Source: Daphnia pulex
Lineage: Eukaryota > Arthropoda > Branchiopoda > Diplostraca > Daphniidae
Length of the DNA: 64,000 nucleotides
Assembly: GCF_021134715.1 (NCBI RefSeq)
Contig: NC_060026.1
Span: 11,709,001 to 11,773,000 of the forward strand
Direction: 5' to 3'
The position numbers and the translations under genes were made by a program. Below are positions 48,601 through 59,896 of this stretch, piece by piece. Under the pieces are notes generated by a model, which did no database searches, was not told the origin of the DNA, and saw only the letters and a program-made list of their open reading frames with translations. How positions within the stretch are numbered: the first letter of the stretch is position 1; the number at the start of each line of letters is the position of its first letter.

Positions 48601-49272
48601 ATAATATATCGAGACAACAACAACACGACGACAACGACACAATATAACATTTTGGAATCTCACCCGACCGGTCCCTTTATTTTATTTTATTTTTTATTTC
48701 GATGGGGATGTTGAATGTACGTGTCAATGAAAAAAGAAGAGAAAAGTGTGAAATGAATAAAAATTTCTTTAAAAAAATTATTATTTTTTCAAGAAAAATA
48801 AAAAGGAGGACGGACTTCCATTCTCTTCCAGGTCATTGAGCGTTTTCGAAACACCATTCCATTTTGATTTTTGGCCCTATATAGACACACACACACCCGG
48901 CCTATTATATAAGGGTGGCTAATTGGTTATAACCCAAAAGCAGATGCGTTTTTTTCTTCTAACAAATAATAAATAAAACTGGTGGGGGAAAAAAAATGAT
49001 GGTTTTTGATTTTATAATTACATCCAGTTGCCGATGGCCGTGCTGGAAGAGGCTGGAGCGCTCGCGATCAGCAGCAGGATCGTCCAGGAGAATAGTAATA
49101 AGGAAGAAGAAGTAGAAGACGACGGCGAGCAAGAAGGGGTCCGACAGTTTGGAGCTGCTTCATCTGCTACTCTTCTCTGACACTGTTGTTGTTGTTGTTG
49201 TTGTGGTTGCACTCTAGGAGACTGTTCACTGTCCGTCGTCAATTCCTGGTTCCTCTTCTGCGGTCGAGTCAT
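39610..49272 (-). CDS. Wnt5: Wnt5-type secreted signalling protein
   Basis: Eight exons join in phase: 49272-49022, 43585-43329, 42211-42031, 41893-41782, 40788-40734, 40544-40497, 40032-39865, 39797-39610; 419 residues. The Wnt5 signature is strong: [99 protein letters not shown] (palmitoylated Ser at 283), [27 protein letters not shown], and [16 protein letters not shown]. Wnt5 ligands mostly act in non-canonical, polarity-type signalling. The N-terminus is unusual: about 55 hydrophilic residues with a Gln run precede the signal-anchor-like [19 protein letters not shown], and no later ATG precedes it. Two exons are very short (55 and 48 nt). Intron 1 is 5.4 kb. The exon 1 to exon 2 join (AT+G) is inferred from phase and from the GNWMNLG match to Wnt5. 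Confidence 0.92.
43586..49021 (-). other. Wnt5 intron 1 (5.4 kb)
   Basis: Low-complexity DNA with A/T, (CA)n and (GA)n tracts; no second gene. A GC-rich patch at about 45385-45535 stands out. An exon-like stretch with a good acceptor lies at about 48216-48100 on the minus strand but has no support. Confidence 0.5.
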
Positions 49273-50466
49273 TTTTTGTAAGTCAAAAAAATTTGTTTCT
49301 TGGTTTTTGTAGAATTATTTCCGTCGGTTTGAAAAATGACAAATGTCCGGTTATATATTTTTTTTCCGGTTGGATGAAGTTATTCAAGATGAAGATGTTG
49401 TTGAACAGTCGATCACTTTTCGACACTGCACTGAAAACGAATAGACGTCGGTCGGGGCATTTTGTCTAATGTCACTGCACGTAGCGAAGCGAAGAGTAAT
49501 AACATGTCAATTCCAATCTGCGATGAAGTCACTCTGTTGAAATTCAAAAATCCAAAAAGTCCATTTATTAGATAAATTCTTACGTTACTATCGATTTGAG
49601 ATGATTCGCAACACGTAAAGATTTGATACCTGCAAATAATTATCAAAAACCAAAATTTCACTTCATCAAACAACACGATTCGAAAAAATAATCCACAAAT
49701 TTCATATAGGCCTACACGATCAACAATTTTGTTTTTTACTATTTGAATTTCGCACTTTAGAAAAATTCGCTCACTTTATTTTTTTCGATGTAATAAATCC
49801 ACAAAAAATAAATTCCACCAATCTAAAAGAAAAATTTTAAATTTTCTTTTAAAAAAATTTTCAAATCGAAAGAACAAAAATAACTGGCAAACACGGAGCG
49901 CGTAGTGCGGAGATGCGGCTCGTTCGGTGGCCCGTTTGCGACTGAAGCCACGGCTAGCAACTCTGTGCCGTGTATATACGTTCCAAGTTTTCTTCTTCTT
50001 CTTCTTGTCTATATAGCTCCCCTCTCTTTCTCTCTCCCTGGGAAATGTCTGTGTGGAGGGTCTGGCTTGATTCTTCTCATCGGTTACCCTTGGCAACGGT
50101 TGTCCTTATACTACACAGGCCTATATATACCTGGTCGTCTCTCCCTCTCTCTCTCTGCCCATCCATCCGTCCATCCCTTTTGGTTAGATTTATGTACTAT
50201 ATCTCGGCAACTGATATATTCTTTGACACAAAATAGACGATGAGAATAATATCATACAAGAGAGCCTTCTTCTTCTTCTTCTTCTGTCGTCATCTCGGAG
50301 GGTTCTTAGACACAATCACCTTTTATTGTGTGCTGTCCCCCCGCCTGGTAAATAATAATAGACGCAGGGGCCTGTATATCTACGCGCCGATGCGATTGAA
50401 TTCTATTTTTTCATCGCTTCCTTCCTTTCTTCTAAACGTCTGCTGTTTGCTTGATGTCCTGGCAAT
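49273..50466. promoter_or_regulatory. Wnt5 upstream region
   Basis: A TATATAA on the minus strand at 49357-49351, about 80 nt before the ATG, is a candidate TATA box. Other TATA-like motifs occur in this AT-rich DNA, so the assignment is weak. No coding sequence is supported. Confidence 0.35.
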
Positions 50467-51112
50467 ATAGATACAACAATACCGGTAGATATATACACAA
50501 TTAAATCTTTATATATATATATAAAATAAGCTCAAAATGTAATATAGCTACTTAATCTCTTTTTCTTTCTTCCGCTCTCTTCTTATATAATCGACAAGAA
50601 AAAAAATAAGGATCGTCCAGATAACAAAACTCTGGCCCTGTACTCTATTACCTGCGTCTAGATATATATTGGCTGTATATATATGCGATTCAATCGTCTT
50701 TTTGTGTACGTAATTTAATATAGAGAAGAAGGGCCAATTTATAGATATAAAAAATCGTCAACTTTTCATGTTCTATCGGAGCTGTGTAGTGTGTACCTAT
50801 GTAATAATATAGTGAGCAGATGTGTCGTTAATGCCCTAGAGGCATTCCTTTATATTTCCTTTCACCATTCCGCTTTTTTCCCTACTTGCAACACTTAAAA
50901 ATATGTGCGTATATAGGCGCGGACGTTGATAGATATAGAACCCCTATAAATATTTTGTCGTGTTCAATCAATTGGGAAAAAAATTAATTGTTTTTCGACT
51001 GGAAAAAAATCAAATTTCGGTTTCCACTTTGTGTTGAAATTTCGTGAGATGATTGGCCGTACACACAAAAAAACCGCCTCACCGAATTTTGACATTCCAA
51101 TAAAACTAGTCG
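50467..51112. repeat. intergenic repeat R1, copy a
   Basis: A ~645-bp block starting atagatacaacaataccggt and ending ccaataaaactagtcg, repeated at 52336-52937 in the same orientation with small indels. It has no open frame. It contains a short hairpin at 50830-50846. Confidence 0.85.
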
Positions 51113-52335
51113 TTAAAGGACCGCAATTGCTAATGATTTATTAGTATAAATATAAGTATTTATTGTTTATTCAGTTTTTTATTTGTTGTCATATTAAATT
51201 AATTGATTTTAAAAATCTTGATAGTGAACTTCGTTGTTATCAATAGTAAAAAATTGAAAACCAAAGTACGGTGCATAGTTCAATTAACTTGTATCTTACG
51301 CTATATATGTTAGCCGCACGATTTCACCAACGTCAATTCTTAATCTCTTCTATTCTTAGTATGGTTAATAATATATTTAAAAAATTAAGTCATGTCAGAA
51401 GAAGGAAAGTCGGATTAAAGATTTATTTCTTCATTGATCTCGATTCTTGATTCCTTCTTCAACGTACCCCGCATCGGATAATTATAATAATCTTAATAAA
51501 AGCTGAAAATAAATACGTGAGCTATTTGAACCAAGTTGGTAAAATATCATTAATAAAATATCTTCGCTCAGTGAGCATATATAACTAAAGACGATTAGAT
51601 CAATACTCAACGTCTATCCAATGCAAGTTAAATCAAGTTCACATGTTAGGTTCGCATTTGTGATTTAAAAAATCGTAGAAAATGACCCCGACTAAGATAA
51701 CCAGGCAATTGTTCGACGAACCATGCTTACACGTGATGCACTACAAGAGGAACAGCACACGGCTGGCTGATGCTAATGATTTCTTAGTTTAAATCGGTTT
51801 AAATATATATTGTCTATACAGTCTTTTCATTTGTTATCAACTTGAATAATTAAAATTTTAAAGATATTGATAGTGAACTGCGTTTTTATTAATTGTATGG
51901 ACTTGAAAACAAGAGTGCGGCGTATAGTTCAATTAACTTGTATCTACCGCTATATGTGTAAGTGCTACGATTTCACTATCGTCAGATTTCATTCGAGACT
52001 AATTAAAGTGTGGTTAATTTTGCTAATTAAATTCAGATAATTCTTCAGTGTAGAAAAAGTATTCATTGAACGAAAAAAGCTATGAAAACTGACAAATTTT
52101 CAAAAGTATTTCCGGATCAATGTTCGCCGACACTGGGAAGTCAAGTTGTTGTCAATGAAAGTAAATATTTTTAAATACGCGAGCTCATTGAACTCAGTTG
52201 GTATGTCACCATTACTAAACTGACTTCGCTTTGTGATCGTATGCCACTAAAGATGGGTAAATTGGTCTCTTTCCTAGATCCAATGCAAGGTGAATCCAGT
52301 TCACATGGTAGATTCGCATTTTTTATCAAATCACG
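51113..52335. repeat. intergenic repeat R2, two tandem diverged units
   Basis: Unit 1 (about 51116-51775) starts ggaccgcaattgctaatgat and runs through ttgatagtgaact, gcatagttcaatta and gcgagctatttgaa to the ccaggcaattgttcgacgaa block. Unit 2 (about 51775-52335) is a diverged copy. Further R2 units are at 54790-55490 and 55626-56230. No conserved reading frame. Confidence 0.8.
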
Positions 52336-52937
52336 ATAGATACAACAATACCGGTAGATATACACAATTAAATCTTTATATAAGACTCAAAATGTAATAT
52401 AGCTACTTAATATCTTTTTCTTATTTTTTCCGTTCTCTTCTTCTATAATCGACAAGCAAAAAAAATAAGGATCGTCCCGATAACAAAACTCTGGCCCTGT
52501 ACTCTATTACCTGCGTCTAGATATATATTGGCTGTATATATGCGAATCGTCTTTTTGTGTACGTAATTTAATATAGAGAAGACGGGCAAATTTATAGATA
52601 TCGAAAATCCTTTTCATGTTCTATCGTAGCGCATCGATATATCTGTGTGTGTACGTATGTAATAATATAGTGTTGTTAATGCCCCGAAGGCATTCCTTTA
52701 TATTTCCTTTCACCATTCCGCTTTTTTTTTTCCTTCTTGCAACACTTAAAAATATGTGCGTGTATAGACGCGGACGTTGATAGATATAGAACCCCTATAA
52801 ATATTTTGTTTTTTTTTCGACTGAAAAAAAAATCAAATTTCGGTTTCCCCTTTGTGTTGAAATTTCGTGAGATGATTGGCCGTGCACACAAAAAAACCGC
52901 CTCACCGAATTTTGACATATTCCAATAAAACTAGTCG
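52336..52937. repeat. intergenic repeat R1, copy b
   Basis: Second copy of 50467-51112. After the shared end actagtcg it continues into unique sequence (acacgcaag), whereas copy a continues into R2. Confidence 0.85.
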
Positions 52938-54587
52938 ACACGCAAGAAAATGTAATAGTAATAATAATATAATAACATTTAGTATCCCCCTTTTTTTTCA
53001 ATGTCAAGCGTCATCACCGCCATAAGGAAATATTATTTGACAGGCCCAAACCCCTAAAACTCTCCCTTTTTTTATTTAATGCATTTAAAGCTTATACAGC
53101 ATATAAACAGCAGCTGTGCAGCGCTACAAAAGCGTCGACACTCGATCTACATAGTCACGCTTATTATCAATCGGCTCTTGTATACAATTTTTGTTGAAAA
53201 ACTTCCGTTTGATTATTATTTACACACAGTACTAATACAAATCATTTACCGAAATGCAATTCACTTGACTGTTACCCGATCTCTCAGCTATAATAAACCA
53301 TCAGATTATGGAAGAACAAAAGAGGACAGTCTATCTTTTCCTATGTACATAAATCCCTCGCTCATTGAAACACTATACACATCCGAGAGAGTCTGAAATG
53401 GAGAATAGATGTTAAAAGCTCTGGCCTTTTATGAAATAAAAGCAAAAAAAAAAATTGAGACAAAAGTGGAGGGGGGAAACTACTAAAAAACTATACAATT
53501 TTTTTTCCCTATACATACGTTTTCAAGGGCTGGCTGGCTGGCTGCTGTACTACTTTCAACTACACAACGTCGAGTGCAGGAACAACAACATATCTGGAGA
53601 GGGGGGTCTCGATACAAAAGCCTCCGCATTTATGTACAGAGTGTACATATACACATCATCCATTGAATTCGGCTCCGCAAAAGTTTCTTTACAAAATAAT
53701 CTATTAGAACCGGGTGGATGAGCGAGGGGGAGTGTGCTGAGAGTTTTTCTTTTTTTTTCTTCTTTCTCCAGCAGACTAAAGAGGATACATGTACTAACCA
53801 TCAGGGGGTTGTATAAGTATAACATGGAGGGGCTAATCACGGACGCATATCTATATTTTTCAAGAATATAAGAGGGGGGATATGAATAAAGTAGCTACTG
53901 TTGTAGAGATGTGACCCCCTCCATGTTTGATTCGCCCACCCAGAAAGTACACACACACACAAACTAGAGGGATAATACTCAACAAGGAAATGTGAGGTAC
54001 AGACGTGAGCGCTAGATAGTCCGGTGAACTGTGACGACAGCAGTGTGTGTACTGTACCTATATTGGCACTTTTTGAAACATTATTATAATAGCCCAAGGC
54101 GGCCCAAGGGGCGGGAGAAGAAGACTATTCTACTACATCTGACATTTTCACAGAAAAGATATTTTTTGGGGGGAAATATTGTATAAAACGCGCATATTTA
54201 TATTTACTAACTTTTAACTTTTTGGCTTCCGTTTTTTCTTCTTTCCCCCTTTCAAGTTTTCTAAACGATTTCGGGTGAACAAAAAGAAAAAAATTCGAAA
54301 GACAAAGAAAATAATGTACACGAGAGTCTCTCTCTATACTAATATAACAAGCAGCTACTTATTATACGTGCTGAGCTGCACAAACACATTATATATTGTA
54401 ACCCGAGCGTAAAAAAAAAGAAAAAAGTTCAAAAAGAAAAAATAAAGGTTGCTGGCGCGCACAATAAGGAACAAAAAAAAACTAAACTCTTTGATCTCTT
54501 CTTTTGATGGTACACATATTATAACAGCAAAGAGAGGCTATATGTATTTCTCCGGTATTTCTCCTCAGCTCTTGTTGTCCTATATAA
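52938..54587. other. no supported gene
   Basis: AT-rich spacer with short microsatellites. ORFs near 53079 and 53455 are short and without family signal. Confidence 0.5.
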
Positions 54588-57100
54588 CCAGGCAATTGTT
54601 CGACGAACCATGCTTATACGGGATGTACTACAAGAGGAACAGCACACACGCATATATAGGAGACTATATACATCCGTGTATAGGCGATATATTTATAGGT
54701 CGATGTTTCGATTGGCCGCCAAACATGACTTTATTGACGCAAAACCAATGGAGACAAAAGGGGATCGACTAGACGATGTGTTGGTGTTATAGGACCGCAA
54801 TTGCTAATGATTTCTTAGTATAAATATTTTTAGTTTATACAGTTTTTTATTTGTTGTCAAATTAAATAAATTAATTTTAAAAATCTTGATAGTGAACTGC
54901 GTTGTTATCAATAGTAAAAAATTGAAAACCAAAGTACGGTGCATAGTTCAATTATCTTGTAGCTTACGCTAAATATGTTATCCGCGCGATTTCATCGTCA
55001 AGTCTAAAGCGCTTCTACTTTTAGGATGGTTAATATTGTTGTACTTCAAGTCACGTTACCAGTTGACAGGTGAAATTTCATAGGAATTTTGAAGAAACGA
55101 GATTGGATCCAGTCGAATCATCACTTTAAAATTTTCAATGTTATTTACACCTTAACTGGAACATTAAATTCATACTCAATAAAAGTTTTAGATGTATACG
55201 CGAGCTATATGAACTAAGTTGGTAAAATACCATTAATAAGATTACTTTGTATAGTGAGCATATATAACCAAAGATGATAAGATCAATCCTCAACGTCGTT
55301 ACAATGCAAGTTAAATCAAGTTCACATGTTAGATTCGCATTTTTGATCATAAAAATCGTAGAAAATGAGGAGAAAGTGCATAGGAAAATGACCCCGACTA
55401 AGATACCCAGGCAATTTTTCGACGAACCATGCTTATGCGGGATGTACTACAAGAGGAACAGCACACGGCAGGCTGATTGATGCTAATGATTTCTAAGAGA
55501 CTATATACATCCGTGTATAGGCGATATATTTATAGGTCGATGTTTCGATTGGCAGCCAAACATGACTTTATTGACGCAAAACCAATAGAGACAAAAGGGG
55601 ATCGACTAGACGACGTGCTGGTGTTATAGGACCGCAATTGCTAATGATTTCTTAGTATAAATATAATTCTTTTTATACAGTTTTTTATTTGTTGTCAAAT
55701 TATATAAATTAATTTTAAATATCTTGATAGTGAACTGCGTTGTTATTAATAGTAAAAAAATGAAAAACCTAAGTATGGTGCATAGTTCAATTACCTTGTA
55801 TCTTACGCTAAATATTTTAGTCGCGCGATTTCACCATCATCAAGTCGAAATCGCTTCTACTCTTAGCATGGTTAATATTTAAGGACTTTAAGACTTTAAG
55901 TCACACTTCCGATTGACAGGATTTGATGAAATTCATTAGAAACGGTGGTAATGATATTGATTATCATTGTCCTCAACAAGTTTTAATGAAAATTTCACCT
56001 TCATCGGAATGTCAAATCAATACTCAATTAAAGTCGAAAATATATACGCGAGCTATTTGAATTAAGTTGGTATAATACCATTAATAAGATTACTTCACTT
56101 AGTGAGCGTATATAACTAAAGATGATTAGATCAATCCTTTACGTCGATCTAATGCAAGGTGAATCCAGTCCACATGGTAGATTCGCAATTGTGATCAGAA
56201 ACCGTAGCAAACGAGGACGAAATTGTATAGGAAAATGACCCTGTTTTTATTGCGCAGTTTCGTATCACAAGATAAACCCCCAAAGCTATTGCATAAAATT
56301 ACATCATCGACGACTAGGGCTACGACGGACACCATTTTTTATTTAAATATTTCATTTGGTGTTACACTACTAAATATCTGAACAACGAACTGTTTTTCCA
56401 ACATAAGTGGGTTTATGCACAGAATCAATCACCGAACAATATTGACGCCCACGATTTAATGTTGATGATTATCATTTATCGATTACATTATCGTAAAGTT
56501 GTATTAATCTAAGCTTTATATTTTGGTAAATTAATTTTCTAACCTGAAGTTCCGGCTTCGGGTACCACCGTAACGGCAATTACATTACACTCATTCTAGA
56601 ATCTTTCAACTATATATCTTTAGGGCAATATTGATTACTACTTATGAAATAATCAGGGCGACTACTTTAAAACATAAATCCCAACATTTAATTAGAAATT
56701 GATCAACATCCGACTGTGCCAATCTCATTAGAGGAACTTTATCAGCGTTACTCGACGCTTGCATAAATCATAAATGGCCATTAAATTACTTAAATCGGAT
56801 ATCTTAAAAAAACTCTTTGATCTTTCTGTTAGATGATCAATACACAGAGATGATATGTGTATTTTTCCCCAGTTCTTATTGTCCTATACAACCAGGCAAT
56901 TGTTCGACGAAGCATGCTTCTTTATATATAATACGTGGGAAGTACTACAAGAGGAACAGCACACACGCATCTATAAGGGACTATATACAACCATGTACTA
57001 TAGGCGATATTTATAGGTCGTTTTTTCGATTGGCCGCCAAACATGTCGTTATTGACGCAAAACCAATAGAGACAAAGAGGGATCGACTCTCTATAACACA
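54588..57100. repeat. R2/R3 repeat array
   Basis: The R3 block (ccaggcaattgttcgacgaa, then gtactacaagaggaacagca, then gatatatttataggtcgatg, cgattggc and gacgcaaaaccaat) occurs at 54588-54790, 55408-55626 and 56890-57095, alternating with R2 units at 54790-55408 and 55626-56230. A shortened R3 is at 51699-51770. Apparent ORFs across the copies are in different frames, so the repeat is not protein-coding. About 56240-56880 is unique spacer. Confidence 0.75.
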
Positions 57101-59687
57101 ACAGACGACGTGCTGCTGGTGGTATACGCGACCGCCATCGTATTACTCTCTACCAGACGTGCGTCAATGATATTATAGAGCTCGCTTTTATCCCTCAATT
57201 CTCAAGGAACGCTCTAAGAAGCTTTTCACATATGTCGGCATCTTTTTTTCTTCTCCCCTTCCGATCTTGACAAAAATAAAAGATTACATGGTATATAGAA
57301 GGAGAGAGAGGCCAGCCTATATGTCATTATTCCAGCTCTCTCCGCTAGTTTTTCCCTCTATCATCAAGGAGAGAAAATATATCTAAGCCGTCAAGTGCCG
57401 CCGACGCCACCACCCAGTCTCTCTCTCTTTTTATATAATAGGCGGCTTATCTTTCTTTTTTATATATTATTAGATAGATATTTTCTATATAGGCCTATAC
57501 ACATCTCTATATACTATTACGATATCACATTTTGAGACCGCAATAGATTTACCAGGATTTGACATCGGGGAATGTGCTGTCTGCTGTGTGTGTTGGATAT
57601 GTGCGCTTCTATATACCCCCTATGCGCGCGTGAATGATTTATAGTTGTCCGCTGCATGTATTACATTAGATTTTTCCCTTTTCCCACATACTTTGTGTTA
57701 CGGATGGCCTCTGCTCGCGCGGTGTAAGGGCTATTAGCGATAAGCTATAGAGAAGAAAGTGCGTATAGATGGCTTGCTGGAGCTGGCTGGGTGGTAATGA
57801 TGATGTTGAATCATCACGTCTACACAAGATCAGAAATGATGACATGTCGGAGCTAGGATCATTGTGTGAAAAATGTTATTTTATAAAAGAAAAGGGGGGG
57901 GGATATATTCGTAATGGATATTTATGTATAATACCGGAGAGCAACCTAAATATATACGGAAAGAAAATAAAATAAAAATTGTTTCCCTCTATTACCAAAA
58001 TTGACTGCTGCGGATCTGCTGGTCAAACTTGATTTTATTGTAACATTACATCTTATAGCTATGTATATAATGGCGATGAGAGAGCGATTTGTTCAATATA
58101 TATTTTATCCATTCCGGAGATGAAACCACTTGAGATAGATAGGCACGTTCTGTAAAGCGTGTGTATATACACACATATCCGAAATTGTCTATGCATCACG
58201 CGCGCGAATCGAAATTCCGATCACGCCGATGTGTGCTGTGCTGGTGCTGGGCTGTTGGCTGAGGGACGCGCGATTTGCTGGGTGCAATATAAAGCGACGG
58301 TGTGTTCCGCTATAGCTGTCGTCGCTTTTCCCCCCTTTTATACTAATCGACAAAGATGGTGATGTGTGTGTATACAATACACGGCACTATATATACTATA
58401 CACTGTGTCTTGTTTTCTCTCTCGTCTGTTTTTCTTATCTCTCTGTTTCCTATTCAGCGCAGACAAAGCGAAATTACAACGCGCGGTCCAACAAAACATT
58501 CCGAAAGCTTCTCAGCACAGACACTTTTCCGCGTATTCCCTTTGATTCGCTTTCGTTCGCTTTGATTCTCTCTCTCCGCTTGATATAAAATATTATGCCG
58601 AATAGTTTAAACGAATGCCCACCTGCTGGCGTATATCCGTGTGTAATGTAGGTGAGAGGGCGAGGTCTAATCGGGTGAATAGATATCGAGGCATAAGGTG
58701 CGATGATTAATAATATACACACGTAATTCGGCGCGCGTGTCATTCTAATAATATGAATTTGATTCACAATAATTTCTATTCGCCGTGAAATATTTCGGAT
58801 ATTTGACTGCGTGTAGATGTCGAGGAATGATGGCAATCAAGACGTTGTTTAATAATGTACATCAGATGATCAAAGGAAGACATTCTCTCTGCTGTGTGTA
58901 ATATAGGCAGGAGAGAGAGAGAGATATTGAACGTGCTGGAAACTGTTGTTTGAAATTGAAAATGCAATTATCCGCATAGTTTCTCATCTCTTCATCGAAT
59001 GGTATATGTACTATAAAGGCGAAACCAGAGAGAGAGAGAGAGTAGCAGAGAGCTTCGGGAAAGACGTCAGGATTCCACACGCCCTAAAAAAATAAGAAGG
59101 GGGGGGGCTCCCTTCCCATATATATATATATTATACTACATATAATCCAATTCCCGATTTCATGTCGCCCTGTGCGCACGTGGTATGTATTCCTTATATA
59201 CCGTCGTCGCTTAGAAAGTTGCCAGACACAGCACACATGGGATGGTTGGCAAAGCCCAGCTATATAGATAGTCTGAGACTCCGTGATGAGCATATTATTA
59301 CATCGTCGGCAAAAGGAATCTTGAATAATATATTTTATACCTATAGGCTATTTAGCTTATCTACAGACATTTGAATTGCATATGCGTGGAGTCGTACAGT
59401 TCAAATTTGTGAAAAATTTAATTGTTGGATTTTTTGAGCGATCAAATTTCCGCAATGGCTTTTGGAATTTGTGTCGATGAATTGGCCTGTTTTTATTAGC
59501 GCAATTTATAATAAGAGGACTTTGTTGATTCATAAAAAAAATTATTTAAAATTAATTGATGGAATGTAGGGCACCTTATATAAATAAACTCTCGGGAAAT
59601 CACACAGGCGCCGGCAGTCGATTTGGAGCGCACCGTGAAATATATGTCCAGTTGGCCAACTGCGCTTCTCGGTATATTTATGAAATA
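57101..59687. other. no supported gene
   Basis: AT-rich DNA with tata/ata microsatellites, GA tracts near 58912 and 59028, and no convincing exon. Confidence 0.5.
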
Positions 59688-59896
59688 CAGTATCGTCCAA
59701 AAAAATCCGAACACCATGGTCTCTTTCTTTATTTAAAAAAAATATTTGTGCATTTTATTCTTAATTCTAATAAATGAACTTTGTAAAACAATTAATTCTA
59801 CACATAATATGAAGTCTTGAATGTTAAAAACAAAGAATCTACATTAAACTGGGCTTTTGAAAAAGAAGTGCGTTTGGATTTTTTTGGACGATACTG
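59688..59896. mobile_element. 209-bp Tc1/mariner-like MITE
   Basis: It begins CAGTATCGTCCAAAAAAAT and ends with the reverse complement; the first 21 bases are perfect inverted repeats and the match continues weakly to about 28. TA flanks both ends. It is a short non-autonomous element with no coding capacity. Confidence 0.85.

Noticed and set aside
54449-57170. ORFs sharing YYKRNSTHA-like peptides in the R3 repeats
   Set aside because: Different copies are open in different frames and are broken by indels, so the similarity is at the DNA level only.
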